From contig CM022665.1 of assembly GCA_012295275.1 (NCBI GenBank), positions 13,536,476-13,600,475 on the forward strand: a DNA stretch of 64,000 bases, in the 5' to 3' direction. The DNA comes from Chrysomallon squamiferum. Its lineage: Eukaryota; Mollusca; Gastropoda; Neomphalida; Peltospiridae. Positions 1-14,572 of the stretch are shown here, in pieces (position 1 is the first letter of the stretch; every line of letters starts with the position of its first letter). The translations under genes and the position numbers were made by a program. The notes under the pieces were generated by a model, which saw only the letters and a program-made list of their open reading frames with translations, made no database searches and had not been told where the DNA came from.

Positions 1-95
1 TAATTAAAATAACTGAGTATTCAATACTTCACTCTATCTAATATTATAGGTGTACTATAAATATTTTTTTGATTTTTGTCTTTATTTGCATGTAG

Positions 96-3000
96 GTATT
101 CAGTAAAGGTATCAGATGAACATTTGGCCAGTATTCAGGTGGGCACTTCCAAACATGATGTCTACATCAAACTACAGATTTTTGACCATGAAACAGAGTG
201 TATAAGTGGGGTTGGCAAAGGCCACATTGTCATTCCAGCTTTCATTTTTCGTAAAGATTACAACCCTGAAGAACCTGAAACCAAACGATCAAGTTCCAGA
301 TCTTGTTAGTACAATTTCTTCAGTTAAACATCTGATACATCCATCCATCCATTCAATTATATATCTATCCATCCATTTATCCATCCATCCATCCATCCAT
401 CCATCCATTCAGTCATTCATTCATCCATTCATTCATTCATACATCCCATCCATCCATTCATCTGTCCATCAGTTCATTTCTGTATTTGTGGATTAATAAT
501 CTTACTTTTAAGAAAATTGTTTTTGAATATATTGTGAATATTTGTAGTGAATTTTAATAAAAAGAATACTACATTTATGTACATCAAGCCAGTGAAGTTG
601 ATGAGTATGTTTTATTCATTGTTAAATTGCAGCAGCCCGAGGGAAGTCAAGTCAGACAGCTTTGAAGTCCAAAGTAACTGTGTCTGCCAGAAGTGATGGG
701 AGATCTTCTGTGAGTTAATATTTGTATAATAAAATTATAAACCAAAGAATTTTATTTTATTTTATTTTATTTTATTTTTTTATATAAATACATAAGCATA
801 TAAATATAACACAATAATAATAATAGTAATATTAAAATGAGGCAGAGATATAATAAACAGAAGCAGAAAAAGAGATAAATAAAGGATATTGAAAGAGAAT
901 ACCAAAATATTTTATAACTCATATTTTAAACAGGTATAAAAATAACCTCTTCATCATTTTTTTTAGACTATATTTTATATATAATTTTTATTTTATAGAG
1001 AAGCAGTGAGCGATCCCAGTTCAGTGAGGAGCTCGAAGAAGTAGATACAAAGGTGTGTAAATGTATTTATTTATTTATTTATTTAATGTATATAATAATT
1101 CCATGTAAATGAAAGGCAAAAATCACAGATGATTAATTAGAGATTTAGTTAATGAATGTATGTAGGAATCTTATTTTTTTTTATTAACATGAAGTAATTA
1201 ATATAAATAAATAGTTACAGGCAAATGTACATAAATTTGACTGCTAATTTATTGTCTTTTGCAGCCTCACAAGTACATTATTCAAGCGACAGTACTGAAA
1301 GACAGCTGGCCTCTCTCAGAAAGTAACTGGACATTTGTACAGATGTTGAAAGAGATGGAGAAAAATGAACTAAAAGGTTATTAAAACAATTAAATATTAT
1401 CATTATAAAATTAGTGTTTTTAAAAATATTAATAATGTTTGGAGTTACGTTATTTAAGAGAGAGCTTTTGATGTGATGTGTAACAGGGTTGATCCTGTGC
1501 CCAAGGAGTTAATTCATATTCCATCATAGATAAACAGAAGGAAAATGTGTTGACTTTGTGTTTTCCACTGTGATATAAACATCTCAAAATGACCAACAGC
1601 CCATCAGCATAGTTTAGAAGGTAATGGCACAGTGGTAACTAACAAATAATCCAATGGATTGGTGACTTTGGGTTTTCTTTCTCAATACAACATAAAAGAA
1701 AACCATATAAATAGTATTTGGCCTCTAATTACCTTTAAACTAAAATACATTATTACAGTTTATCAAATATTAATTAATTTGTTTCTTCAACATTTTATTT
1801 GCAACATATATTTTTATTCTCTTTCAGTTGCTTACAAGGAAAGAGCACCTTCTCCGCCAAAAGAAAAACAACAGATATCCAACCCTAAGTTAAAAGCAGG
1901 TGCTAAGGGAGGCAAACCTGAAAAGGGAGGTAAAGAAAAGGACAAGGGGGGTTCTGGGTCACGTCCAGGGTCACAACAATTTGACTTCACAAAACCTCAC
2001 TGGATTCTGAGAGTGGTCAGTGATCAGGCAGGAGCTGTAAGTAAAAATTAATTTATTTATTTTCTTCTAATTAATGGACTTATGTTCACTGATTTAACAG
2101 TTTTAGGAAATGACTGGTGTTCAGCAATAAAGAGCTTGTTTGAGATGTGATGGTAGTGAGCTGTCAGTAAAAATGAATTAAATTATTTTATTAATTACTT
2201 GAGTATTTTCATCTCAAAAACAAATTTAGTTAATTTGTTCAGTTTTATTAAACAGTCTGTTATTTAGTGGTAAACAGCATGTTTGAGAGATCAGCATGTA
2301 TATGCGAGATCAGTCCTTCCTCAGTGTGATTACAAAATGGTTTTCTTTTCTGATAATCTGTCTAGTAAACATCATTATTACAATTGTTAATTCATAACCA
2401 TTAGTTTTTAAAATTTCCATTAATGATTTCAAAAAGTCAGTTGACTGATTTGATATTCAAAAATAATTATTTCCTATATTGTTACTTTAACAGGCTGGTC
2501 ATAAATGTGTAAATATTTTAATCCAAAGGATATTAATGTTCCTAAAGATACAGAAATTAGATTCTAAATAAATTTTTATATTCCTATAAAACAAAATATT
2601 AACTAATTTCATTCAAGAAGATGTTGATGCCTTAGCAGAATATCTCAAATTAATTTTTATTCTGTACAACATGTAAAATCAAATACTTTTGTATTTAGGA
2701 TGATATTGAAGTTCGTAAAGACACAGAAAGAGCAGATGAGATTCGAGCTATGAAGAAAGCCTGGGAGGATGCTGAACCAGGCAGAGCAGCAAAGGTAACC
2801 AGATCAGTCACATCTTCTTTTGATGGCAATATATATTATTTTCCTAAAATTAAGTAATTCATATGCAAGTAGCAAGCCTAACTAATCTGAGGAATGCTAA
2901 TCAGACTGTGTGATATGGTTACAGGCTCAGCAATCTCGACTGCAGTATCTCAGCACACACCTGATAAAAGTCCAGCCAGAGGAGGAAGCAAAGGAAGAAA

Positions 3001-5201
3001 TTCCTCTGGAGGAGCAAGCATCTGAACCAGATTCTCAGCACAATGCACCAACACCTTTATCACTACCTCCTGATCAACAAGAATCAGAAGCTGTTCTGAC
3101 CCTGGAACCACCCCCACAACCAGTTAAAGAATATCTGCAGCCTTTTGACCCTACACCATTCATTAAGTGAGTTCAGTTTAAAGTTTTTGATATTTAATAA
3201 TGCCAAATATATTATTTATTTTTTAAAAGCATTTTCACATATTGTAAATACTTAACAAAATTGCTTTTCTGTTTTTAAAATCAATACAACAGGTATTGCT
3301 TCAGTGTTACGGTTAACATTTCATCTCTGTGTAAAAGTGTACATGTGTGTTATGTATATACAGATGGATGGGCCATTGTAAAGAGAGAATGGAGAGGGGA
3401 TGGGGAAGTCATAGCAGTGGTTATTATAAATAAATAATAACCAATGTTTTTTTTAATCATTTTAGTATCAAGATATTCACTGATTCATCACTTTGTGTAT
3501 TACTTCTATCTTCTTTCCTCGACTGCTTCTCTATTTCATTCATTGTATTATTCACTGTGATTACAGGAAGACATTGGACAGATACATTTACCTGGATCAG
3601 GAGGAGATGCAGAGAAGACTGGAGGAAAGACAGCAGGAAATTCAGAACTACAAGCAGTTCAGAGAGAAAGTTGAACGCTGGCGAGAAGAGGACAAACAGA
3701 TTCGCAACACTACCAAGATCAAACAACTTGATATGTGTGAAGAACTGCAGGTATAAATAATTAGTATGGATTATTAATTACAGGTAAAGGGTAGGATAAT
3801 TTATTATTAATATACTTGATGTACTGCCTCATCACATAGTTGGACTAATAATTAAAAACTGATCTGATGGGTCACAGAATCAATACATTTGTCTGTTCTA
3901 TATCATTTGAACTACTGTACTATGATAGGTTATCAAATGCCAAAAATAATTTTACTCTTCATAAAATATGCATTGCTACTAAACATTACGAACAATCCAT
4001 AAGATGATATCCATCCACAAGAGTTTCATTTTTATTTTATTTTCTGTGTTTGTGTTACCCTTAATCAAGAAATACATGATTGACCCCTAACAACAGTTAA
4101 TATTAACATTTATTAAAATAATGATAAGGATAGGTAGCCTAATATTTATCTGGTAAATGGCTGGGTTTGTTTGTTTTAATTTATATAAATATTTTCATTT
4201 CCTTCTTAAGGACAACAAAACTAATAATTTATTATTTATTTATTTTTCTTTTTTTTCTCCCTTTCCCAATCCATCTCTCTCTCTACCTTATTCTGGCCTG
4301 CTTGTTTTATAGGCCGCTTTAGATCAGTGTCGAGAAGAGTACAATATTTCTATTGACAAATATCGCAGAAACTGCATTACTGTCCAAGACTTTCTCCAAG
4401 AGTTTGAAAGTGATTCCATTCAGTCCATCCATTCTTCTGAACTTATGTTTATAGATTAAAATTTTATCTCCCCTTTTAATTTATTTATTTAAGTTATTAT
4501 TATTAATTTTTATTTATTATTTTTTTTATATATACATATATATTTTTTGTTCAATATTGTATACATACCAATGCTTCTCAAACCAGTCCTTGTACAATTA
4601 CATTCTTTTAATGAATTTGGACACCCCTCTGAATCATTATGAGAGTATGTAAAATCTTTATAATGATTATTTTGAGAATTAACCAATTAAAAATTAACAT
4701 ATATAAAGTAAAATGTAAAATTGTTATAATTCACTTTTGTGTCAGTCCAGTTTGAAAAGCATTGTTTTAGATGAATACATTTTTAGATTCAGAAAATTTG
4801 TCTTTGCCCATTAAATCAACATCCTTAGTACTACAGTTTTAACAAAGTGTTTACTAACACAAATTCCCTTCTAACAAATCATTTGTATCATTACCAAATA
4901 TAGTAAAGATGTCCTCCTTCAGATTTATTTTGTTTCAGATGTTTTTTGTTAATACATTAGACTGATTAGTCATTGTGATTAATTACAATATTATTCTTCT
5001 TTTTTTTCTCTAGCCCTAAAGTCTTACCAAATTGGCACTAAAGGCCAAATATTGCTTTGATTTTGGTTGCAGATATTTAAATATAAATTTATTTTGATAC
5101 ATCTTGTGTCATTAAACTAAATTAGTTTCCATATGATGTAAATCAGAAAATGTTGGCAGTCTTGAAATTCAGCATGACATTCAAAGTAATCATCTTGCAT
5201 A

Positions 5202-5247
<46 letters not shown>

Positions 5248-5698
5248 TTTAAATTAAATAGGACGTTTTCATATTATTTCTCATGTTTTATTCATTAAGA
5301 TGTTATTCTTGACAACATTTTCTGATTTACACTATTTTACTAGATGTGATTATCTTTTATGCATAGATCGTAGTACATTTCATTGCAGGTTAATGTCTGC
5401 TCTGTGGCATCCACTTTATTTTTGTTGTATTCTCCAGTAAATTCCTCCTTAGTTACCCTTAGTTTGTTTTACCCTTCCCTTCATTTCTTTTAATACTCAG
5501 GCTGCTCTAGATGCACTTCGAGACTCAATCAATGAACCAAGGGAAGCTTTTCGACAGAAATATTTGGAAGCAGAAAGGCAGAGGCTAGAGGAGATTGCAG
5601 CTCAGATGGCTGCCCTGAAAGCTGAACAAGAAGCAAAATCACCCAAAGGTCGAAAAAGTGCAAAAGGAAAGAAAAGTCCAAAGGGAAAGAAGAAGTAA
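96..5698 (+). CDS. ADGB: Androglobin (ADGB), C-terminal part; 5' end outside window
   Basis: Androglobin is a large chimeric protein (calpain-like region, split globin domain, long C-terminal region) linked to cilia and sperm flagella. Exons read by splice consensus and phase: 96-304, 633-709 (or from 636), 999-1052, 1265-1376, 1828-2036, 2699-2794, 2925-3166, 3567-3750, then a last exon at 5501-5698 or 4313-4459. These give about 390 residues plus a 65- or 48-residue end. The family was recognised from the joined stretch around [20 protein letters not shown] and the following [17 protein letters not shown] segment, typical of the androglobin C-terminal region. The first exon looks like a beta-sandwich ([13 protein letters not shown]). 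The exon at 3567 is a charged coiled coil ([20 protein letters not shown]). The canonical end is K-rich ([19 protein letters not shown]). A likely poly(A) signal AATAAA lies at 6161-6166. The family call rests on remembered homologues, not a search. No globin domain lies in the window. Confidence 0.85.
329..470. repeat. (ATCC/ATTC)n tetranucleotide microsatellite
   Basis: Imperfect CATC/CATT tandem units start about 25 bp after the donor at 305 in an androglobin intron. They are open in one forward frame (Ser/Ile/His-rich), but this is a microsatellite artefact and not a gene. Confidence 0.9.
750..780. repeat. (TTTTA)n pentanucleotide tract
   Basis: Short ATTTT array in the androglobin intron between the exons ending at 709 and starting at 999. 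Confidence 0.8.
4313..4459 (+). CDS. ADGB: ADGB alternative last exon A (48 codons, own stop)
   Basis: This exon has a good acceptor (TTTTATAG) and joins the exon ending at 3750 in phase 0. It encodes [20 protein letters not shown] and a further 28 residues that end ELMFID and a TAA at 4457-4459. Its start resembles the start of the exon at 5501 ([11 protein letters not shown]...), with the same phase and the same position in the protein. It lacks the K-rich tail. Because it ends in its own stop, it cannot be spliced to the 5501 exon unless an internal donor is used, and I saw no good one. It may be a real alternative 3' end or a decaying duplicate. Confidence 0.6.
   Translation, partial: AALDQCREEYNISIDKYRRNCITVQDFLQEFESDSIQSIHSSELMFID
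5203..5245. repeat. Poly(A) run, about 43 nt
   Basis: An uninterrupted A run sits between the two alternative last exons of androglobin. It could be the tail of an old retroposed insertion, but I see no target-site duplication that proves this. Confidence 0.85.
5501..5698 (+). CDS. ADGB: ADGB canonical last exon B (65 codons)
   Basis: The acceptor is TAATACTCAG and the exon joins the 3750 donor in phase 0. It encodes [20 protein letters not shown], then an E/R/A-rich helix ([20 protein letters not shown]) and a basic SPKG/AKGK tail, ending in TAA at 5696-5698. The helix followed by a lysine-rich end matches what I recall of androglobin C-termini, so I take this as the main isoform. Confidence 0.8.
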   Translation, partial: AALDALRDSINEPREAFRQKYLEAERQRLEEIAAQMAALKAEQEAKSPKGRKSAKGKKSPKGKKK

Positions 5699-8290
5699 TT
5701 TCAGAGGCCAATGTTTTTTTTATTCTTGCAGATGCTTTTAGCTTCATTCTTACAGTGGAAACCACAGTTTGCTGTTATAAGCAGCATCATTTAAAAGTTG
5801 TTAATTTATTATCATCTGTGATATTTGGAAAAAAATGAACCTGCACATTGTATACTTGATATTTTAAAAACAAGCCAAAAAATAAAAAATAAAAAATAAT
5901 CATAATAATAAAAGATGAAACTACTGAAGAAAGAGAATCTTTTAAAATATTTTTCTGTGATGTTACTTATTTTTCATTATTCAGCACAGCATATGTATAT
6001 ATATATACTTTTTAAAGTGATAATGTGTTTTAAGAAAGAGGCTAAGTGAAATATAAATGTATTTTTGCATTTGTAAATAGATTAATTTTATTCTAGTAAT
6101 TTTTTTTCTCCTATCTTTTATAGTTTAAGAATTGTGCATTATTAATATTGTTATATTTCAAATAAAACAAATAAACATTGAATTAAATTCTAAATTAATC
6201 CTATGGATTTGTTATATTATTTATTATCTCAGTCTTGTTTGTTTTTTTGAATGAAAATCAAACCAAATGTTTGGGGGTGGGGAAGTCAGCATATTTAAAT
6301 AACAGCTTTTATTATTTTTAACTCTTTTTTTGTTGTTGTTGTTGTTGTGTGTTTTCTTTTTCTCTCGCTCTCTCACTTTTTAACTGTCATTGCTGTTTTT
6401 TAATCTTCATCTTTTCTAGTATTAAAATGTGACAGCAGCAAGTCAATAAAAAATGAGGAGGCAGCCATTTTATTTATGCCTAATCTTTGATAATACATTT
6501 TGACAAAACATGTCCAGCCTCAAAAAAAAAAAAAAAAGGGCTAATTATTTTTAAAACATACTCAAAAACTCCTCATATAAAAGTTATAAAAATATATAAT
6601 TGGATAGACAAGATAACTTTACCAATGAAAGCAACAATGTTTTAGGGTTTGTTTACTCCACCACAATTATATTTCACCGATTCTTTCCAGAATCTTTCTT
6701 TTTTTTAAACAAATATATTATTATTATCATTATTTTAAAGATTTTAAAATTATTCAGTATATTGCTATAAATATTTTATTAAAAGAAAGAATTTTTTTTG
6801 TAATAAATGAAGTTTGAATTGAAACATTTAAACAGTTTATCAAAAAATGCTGAAGAACATCAATAATAATTGATCATTTCTTTTTGTTGTTGTTAAAATA
6901 ATAATAAGTTGAAGAATATAAATGAAAAGACAGCTATTTATTTATGATTAAGATGACTATAATCATTATTTTTTTTAATATATTTTATTTTTTTTGATGT
7001 TGTAACTTTGTGAAATGGAATTAGAAAGCAGTAATGTAATGTGCCTTCGTCATTTAACTATTGTATGTTTCAATATTTGTTTAAAGGAAAAAAAAATAAT
7101 AAAAATTTGAAAATCAGCTTACATTCCACTGGTCCCCATTTCAATGAGGAACATGGCCCTTGCCTTGGCTCCGTCCCTGATGTGTCTTTAACATTCCGTC
7201 CTAATCTGATGGTCATTTGGAAAAATGACTGCATTTGATTGGCCCTTCATTGTCCGTCCTATTATTTAAAAGTGCCCAATGGTGTTCTGTCAAGTGGTCT
7301 TAGTGGAGAACAATTTTGTTGTCTTTCTTCTTGGTGTTGTAAAAATTAATATCAAGGTAAATTCTCACTTGCTGCCTTTCTACATTTTATAGCAACTTAA
7401 TGGTTTTATTTTATTAATATATTTCTTCTTCTTTTCTTTTCTGCCAATGTCTGTTGTGTAATGTATCAGTTTTCAAGTTTCAGATATTATTTTTCCTTTA
7501 TGAAGGAAATTTATTAACTTAATGTTTTAAAAAGTATGGAGTATCTCTAGCTAGTGTTTTCCAGTAACATTCACATACTTTATAAAGATAATGTTATATG
7601 TAATTTGGTTTTAAAATTTCAGATGTGTGTGTATATGTATTTATGTGTGTATTTAAGCAACAATTAAATATATCTGTAAAAAAAAATATATATATAATAT
7701 ATATATTTTTTTAAATCAGAAAAAAAGAAGAAAAAGGTTCTTTTTTACACTTTATTTTTATCTGAATAATTTGGATTCCAAAACATTATAAGATATTTGT
7801 TTATTGACATAGATGTATATGCAGCTATACCTATAATCAGTACACAGTGTCTGTGTGTCTGATAATGTGTGTGAACTCAGAATAAATTTTTCATCATCAG
7901 TTCTTTGTCTTCTGTTGTCTTTTATAACTATTTTGGTCAGACTAATAGTATTAAAAGTAGAAGACACTGGAATCATAACCAACTGAATATTCTAATTAAA
8001 TTTCTAACATGGTAATATTACAATGAAAAACTAAATTTTGTTTTATTTATTTTTATTTGTTAATAATCAAGCTTGTTGCATTGTTTGTTCTTTTATGATA
8101 ATTCTAAAGAACATATTTTAAAAGAATCGAATGCATTGATTAACGTTTGTACAGGCCTACTGTCGATTAATATGTCATAATTCATGAAAGTAGCAAAATA
8201 TTGTTTAAAATGTCGGAATCAACTTGAAAAGATTTTCCTTTTTTTTTTTTGCTTCTGATTTTTTCTTTTTCTTTTTTCCCCTCTAACGTT
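5699..8290. other. Androglobin 3' UTR and intergenic DNA
   Basis: No convincing coding exon. The first ~470 bp look like 3' UTR up to the AATAAA at 6161. The rest is AT-rich. The segment 7120-7360 is more balanced in composition, with inverted and direct CCAAT elements (GATTGGCCC near 7239, GCCCAATGG near 7275) and a donor-like CAAGGTAAATTC near 7354. It could be a promoter and noncoding first exon on the + strand, possibly for the receptor at 12194. Confidence 0.5.
7230..7356 (+). promoter_or_regulatory. Possible CCAAT promoter and noncoding first exon
   Basis: Two CCAAT-type elements in opposite orientation lie within 40 bp. They are followed by about 80 bp of mixed sequence and a reasonable 5' splice donor (AAG|GTAAAT). 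The receptor's first coding exon has an acceptor at 12158, so an upstream noncoding exon must exist somewhere. This is the best candidate I saw, but nothing direct links the two. Confidence 0.2.
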
Positions 8291-9074
8291 CTAGCAGTAT
8301 AAGACATTGACTCTTCTGTCACGTTTCACCCTGTTGTAGATTTCGTTTTCCGTCCAAACATTACTTAGAATATTCCATCCGATATCCTTCCTTCCTGTAA
8401 TTTGAAAGGAACTTTTAACAAATCCCGGATTGAAAAGACTCCTTATTTTAGACTCCGCCACAAGAGCTCTAGGGTGTGCATCCAAGAAGGGAAATAACTC
8501 ATTTTGCGTTTTGGTAAATTCGTGTCTAGCTTCAAGTCTTTGACAGTCTGGACATAATCCAGGTCCAAATAAATCACAATGTATGGAGTTTTTGCTATGA
8601 CACAAATCTTCATCATTGTTCATCCGAGAACAGGATGGCACATAATGCTGTATTTTCTGCGCCAACTTGAAGTCTGCAATTGAAATCTGTTTCACGTGAG
8701 ATAGCATGAATCGTTCTGGTGGCTTATTTTTCAGCATTGACCGACTTCGTCGAAGAGGTCTTGGACATTCAGTGGGTTTGGGGGCTTTCTCAATATTTGC
8801 ATTGTTTCTATAATTTAAAACTGTTGGTTTCACATTACGATCATCAAGTTGCTGTGCCTTTTTGGCGTTAGCTTTTCGAATTTCTCCCATTTCGATAATT
8901 TTTCTCATAATATGGAACTCGTTTTCTGTACGTTTATGGGTGAACGCAGCGGATTCTCTAGGTGTTATTCCGAGTTTCCTCAGCTTTGGTCTGTTTTGGT
9001 GAACATCTGGAAGGGCATTGTAATCTTGTGGAGAGTTTTTCAGACTCTGCAAAATTCATGAAAAAGAAAAACTA

Positions 9075-9160
<86 letters not shown>

Positions 9161-9543
9161 GTTTAATTGTTTAATTATGTTAAATATATGATGCGCACCT
9201 ATAATAAAATTTCGAAAATTATTTTTCCTTGAATTGTAAACTTAAAAAATATCTACTGTCTTATTTTAACTGAATTTTTTTTTTTTTTTTTTTTTTTTTA
9301 AATAATTACAACGCTAACATGTAGAAACTTTTCTTAAAATAAAAGTCCATTATAATAAATAAAATAAAAAAAATAAATAAAATTCGATTTTTAATAGTGA
9401 AATGGAAAGATAAATTCTTTCGAATTTATTTTTTTCAAGTTACAATAGTTAAATATTACTTTTGACATATATCATACTCGAATGGTAATGAGCATATTTC
9501 GTAAAGACAGATTAATTTAGAAATTAATTCATTCGAAAAACGT

Positions 9544-9575
<32 letters not shown>

Positions 9576-9693
9576 AAGACAGCTTTTAAAGAAAGTCTTT
9601 TCTTTTTATTTATTTATTTATTTATCTTTGAAAACATTCACAGATTCAACTTCAGTTTACCTTATTTTTGGGAAGGAGCTGCACAGTTTCCAT
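8291..9693 (-). CDS. Unrecognised 262-aa basic protein, two exons
   Basis: The terminal exon (9046-8291, 251 codons plus stop) has the acceptor TTTTGCAG ending at 9047, so the Leu-Gln before SLKNSPQDY belongs to the intron. A short first coding exon at 9693-9661 (METVQLLPKNK, donor AAG|GTAAAC) joins it in phase 0 and gives 262 residues. I do not recognise the family. Visible features are a charged N-terminal helix with the block RPKLRKLGITPRESAAF, an R/K/P-rich middle (RPLRRSRSML), a Cys/His cluster at about residues 150-179 (CHSKNSIHC then GLCPDC) that could bind zinc, and a C-terminal block ending RRVNVLYC. No signal peptide or membrane segment. A TTTATT at 8042-8047 reads as AATAAA on this strand. 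The long open frame in AT-rich DNA and the clean join make it very likely real. The role is unknown. Confidence 0.75.
9079..9158. repeat. (TC)n microsatellite, about 40 units
   Basis: A pure TC array lies in the intron of the minus-strand gene. On that gene's sense strand it reads (GA)n and ends about 32 nt before the acceptor of the last exon. Confidence 0.95.
9548..9575. repeat. (AT)n microsatellite
   Basis: Pure AT array in the intron of the minus-strand 262-aa gene. Confidence 0.9.
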
Positions 9694-11173
9694 TTCGTGT
9701 TGACATACTCAAAACCTCCTCATATAGTGAGTTTTGCATACAAGAAATCCTCACACGTAAGTATTAGATTGTACACGGACACATCACATTTAATTTATAC
9801 ATACATATATCACACAACAGACGTATTCAAACCAAAACGTTACTGAAAGCACAAATCCTTCCATTATATCACAGCTGAGTGGTTAGATGGATACTTAAAT
9901 GGAACTAAATGGTAAAAGGGTATTTCTTTTGCTAAATAAAATAAAACTAAATGGTAAACAGGCATTTCGTTTGCTAAATAGAGCAATTTACAAAGGAAAT
10001 GATTGTCAACTGAACAAAGAGGACATTTGACTTACTTGACGTTTTTGTATATGTAGCGTCAAAGAATATGTGAAAGCTTTCAGGTTTGACATTCGCTCTT
10101 ATATATTATAATACCCGAATAATCGTGTGTGTGAAGAATATAAGTAAAAACTGTTTGTTTGTTGTTATTGTTGTTGTTTCTTTGTGATGAGTATTCTTAA
10201 CTGATAATCATGAATAAAAATGTTAACGTGTCATCATTTCTATCTGTGTTTATCTATGTACCAGTCTGCATAGATGTGTGTGTGTGTGTGTGTGATTTGT
10301 TACATTCTTTCAAAGACTTTCATTTTATTTTCTTTCCCCATCATTTTTTATTTATTTTTCCTTCTTTATTTGTCGTTCTTTCGTTATAAAACCATAGACG
10401 TTACTTGATTTAAAATATATTACATACGTCTTTATTGCCTAAAAATAGAAAATTCGGACACAAGTTAACTAGTTTAGGAGACACTTTGTCACAAACAGTA
10501 TAGGTGGCAACTGTAGTTATGACATAAAGGTGTATTTACGCTCCCCGGTAACAGCCAAAGGTAACTAAAATGAAAATGCACGAAAAGAACTAGCAATGTA
10601 AGAACAGACGTTGATAATGGTTCACAAACAGTTGACACGTAGTTATTTGAAAGGTACCTATAATTTGGCCAATGCAGTTTGTTAGCTTCCAGTTATGTTA
10701 TCACTGTTTTTTCTTCTTCTTTTTTTTCTTCAGCATGTTATTAACCTTAGTCAATTATAAAATAAGTCAATTTTGAAAGTTCATAAAAATATGCTTTATT
10801 TATTTATTTATTTGTGAAGATAAATATATTAATTATTATAATTATTGTCGTTATCGTTATTATTCTTCAACAAATTCCTATATCAAAGAGAGCCGAGGAG
10901 GACACGCCATTCATCATGTTGCTATTTCACCAGAGCACCACGTTAATAGAGAAGTTTCATTTTAAAAAAATTGAAAGTAAAAGTAAAATAAAAATGTTAA
11001 AGAATAATTAGTACAATAATCTTTCATCTTATATTTGGTTATCTCTATATTAATGGCGTAAGTAGGACGGACATAACAGGGTACGTGTGTCATGGTTAAA
11101 AAAATAATAATAATAAAAATTACATTGAACTTTTAGCCCGATTTTTATAATAATGTTAACAATAATAATAATA

Positions 11174-11222
<49 letters not shown>

Positions 11223-12193
11223 TAATAAATAAATAATTTTTTGTTTTTTTTTGTTCACTATGCCATCCTTCCTGGTTGGATCGCTCCTCTCTTGCAGAGA
11301 TTCGATCCCCGTTAATTCAGCTAAGCAGTATAATTATGGTAAGTTATTTATAACGAAATAATTCGATCTCGATTACCGAGTAAGCATTCATCTTGTACTT
11401 TTCATGGTGAAAACCTTCCAAACAAAAGGTTAATGGAAAAATGGTGCTGTTTTCATCCGAAGATTTCTGTCACAGAAACAGAAAAAAAATGCTTAGCATC
11501 TAAAAGCCTTTGACATAAATGAATACACTCTAGTGAAGACATTAAACAAAACAAAGTTTTAACTTTCTATGTCGCCGTTATTCATCTGTGCGTGATATCC
11601 TTAAACATCAGAAATGCGATATAAGCTTTGTTTGTTGATTTCTATCGATGTCTTGTTTTGCGGCTGGCTACATTTTTGTTGAAAGGTGTTAACATTAAAA
11701 TAACAATGACAACGTGAGGATGGACAGTGAAACTGGATGGTTAGACTGGATTTTTTAAATTGTAATAGTCTAGCAAGGTAAGACAGTTGATCATTTTTTG
11801 GTTTCATAAAATCATATTTAACATATATATAAACTTAGAAAAGTGTTAGAGAGAGTGAACAAAAAAATTAAAATAATAAATAAATGAAAAAATATAGTAA
11901 ATTCCATTACATACGTTATATACTTTAAACGTTAAATAATAATAATAATAATAATATAATAATAATGTCCTTTACTGCATGGGTATTATTAGCAGACGTC
12001 TAAATTATTAATACAAATTATTAATTTTAATTTATAATGGTTTAAATATTTAAATTTGTAAAAATGTATGTACTAAATGAAGAAAGTCATATTTGGATGA
12101 CGTTATTAAGAAAAGATGCAAATTTAAATGGACTGAAACAACAGTATTTAATTTCAGGTGAATTTCACTGAGAGATAAGAACGCTGGTTCAAA
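9694..12193. other. Intergenic DNA and receptor 5' UTR
   Basis: No coding exon recognised. It contains a T-rich stretch near 10700, an (AAT)n array at 11159-11221, and a possible tRNA-like remnant at 11271-11312 (GATTCGATCCCC resembles a pol III B box). At 12159-12193 there is 5' UTR behind an acceptor (TTAATTTCAG) directly before the receptor start codon. Confidence 0.5.
11159..11221. repeat. (AAT)n microsatellite
   Basis: Near-perfect AAT array upstream of the GPCR gene. Confidence 0.9.

Positions 12194-14572
<2,379 letters not shown>

Noticed and set aside
206-496. Open frame rich in Ser, Ile, His
   Set aside because: It is the ATCC microsatellite read through in an intron.
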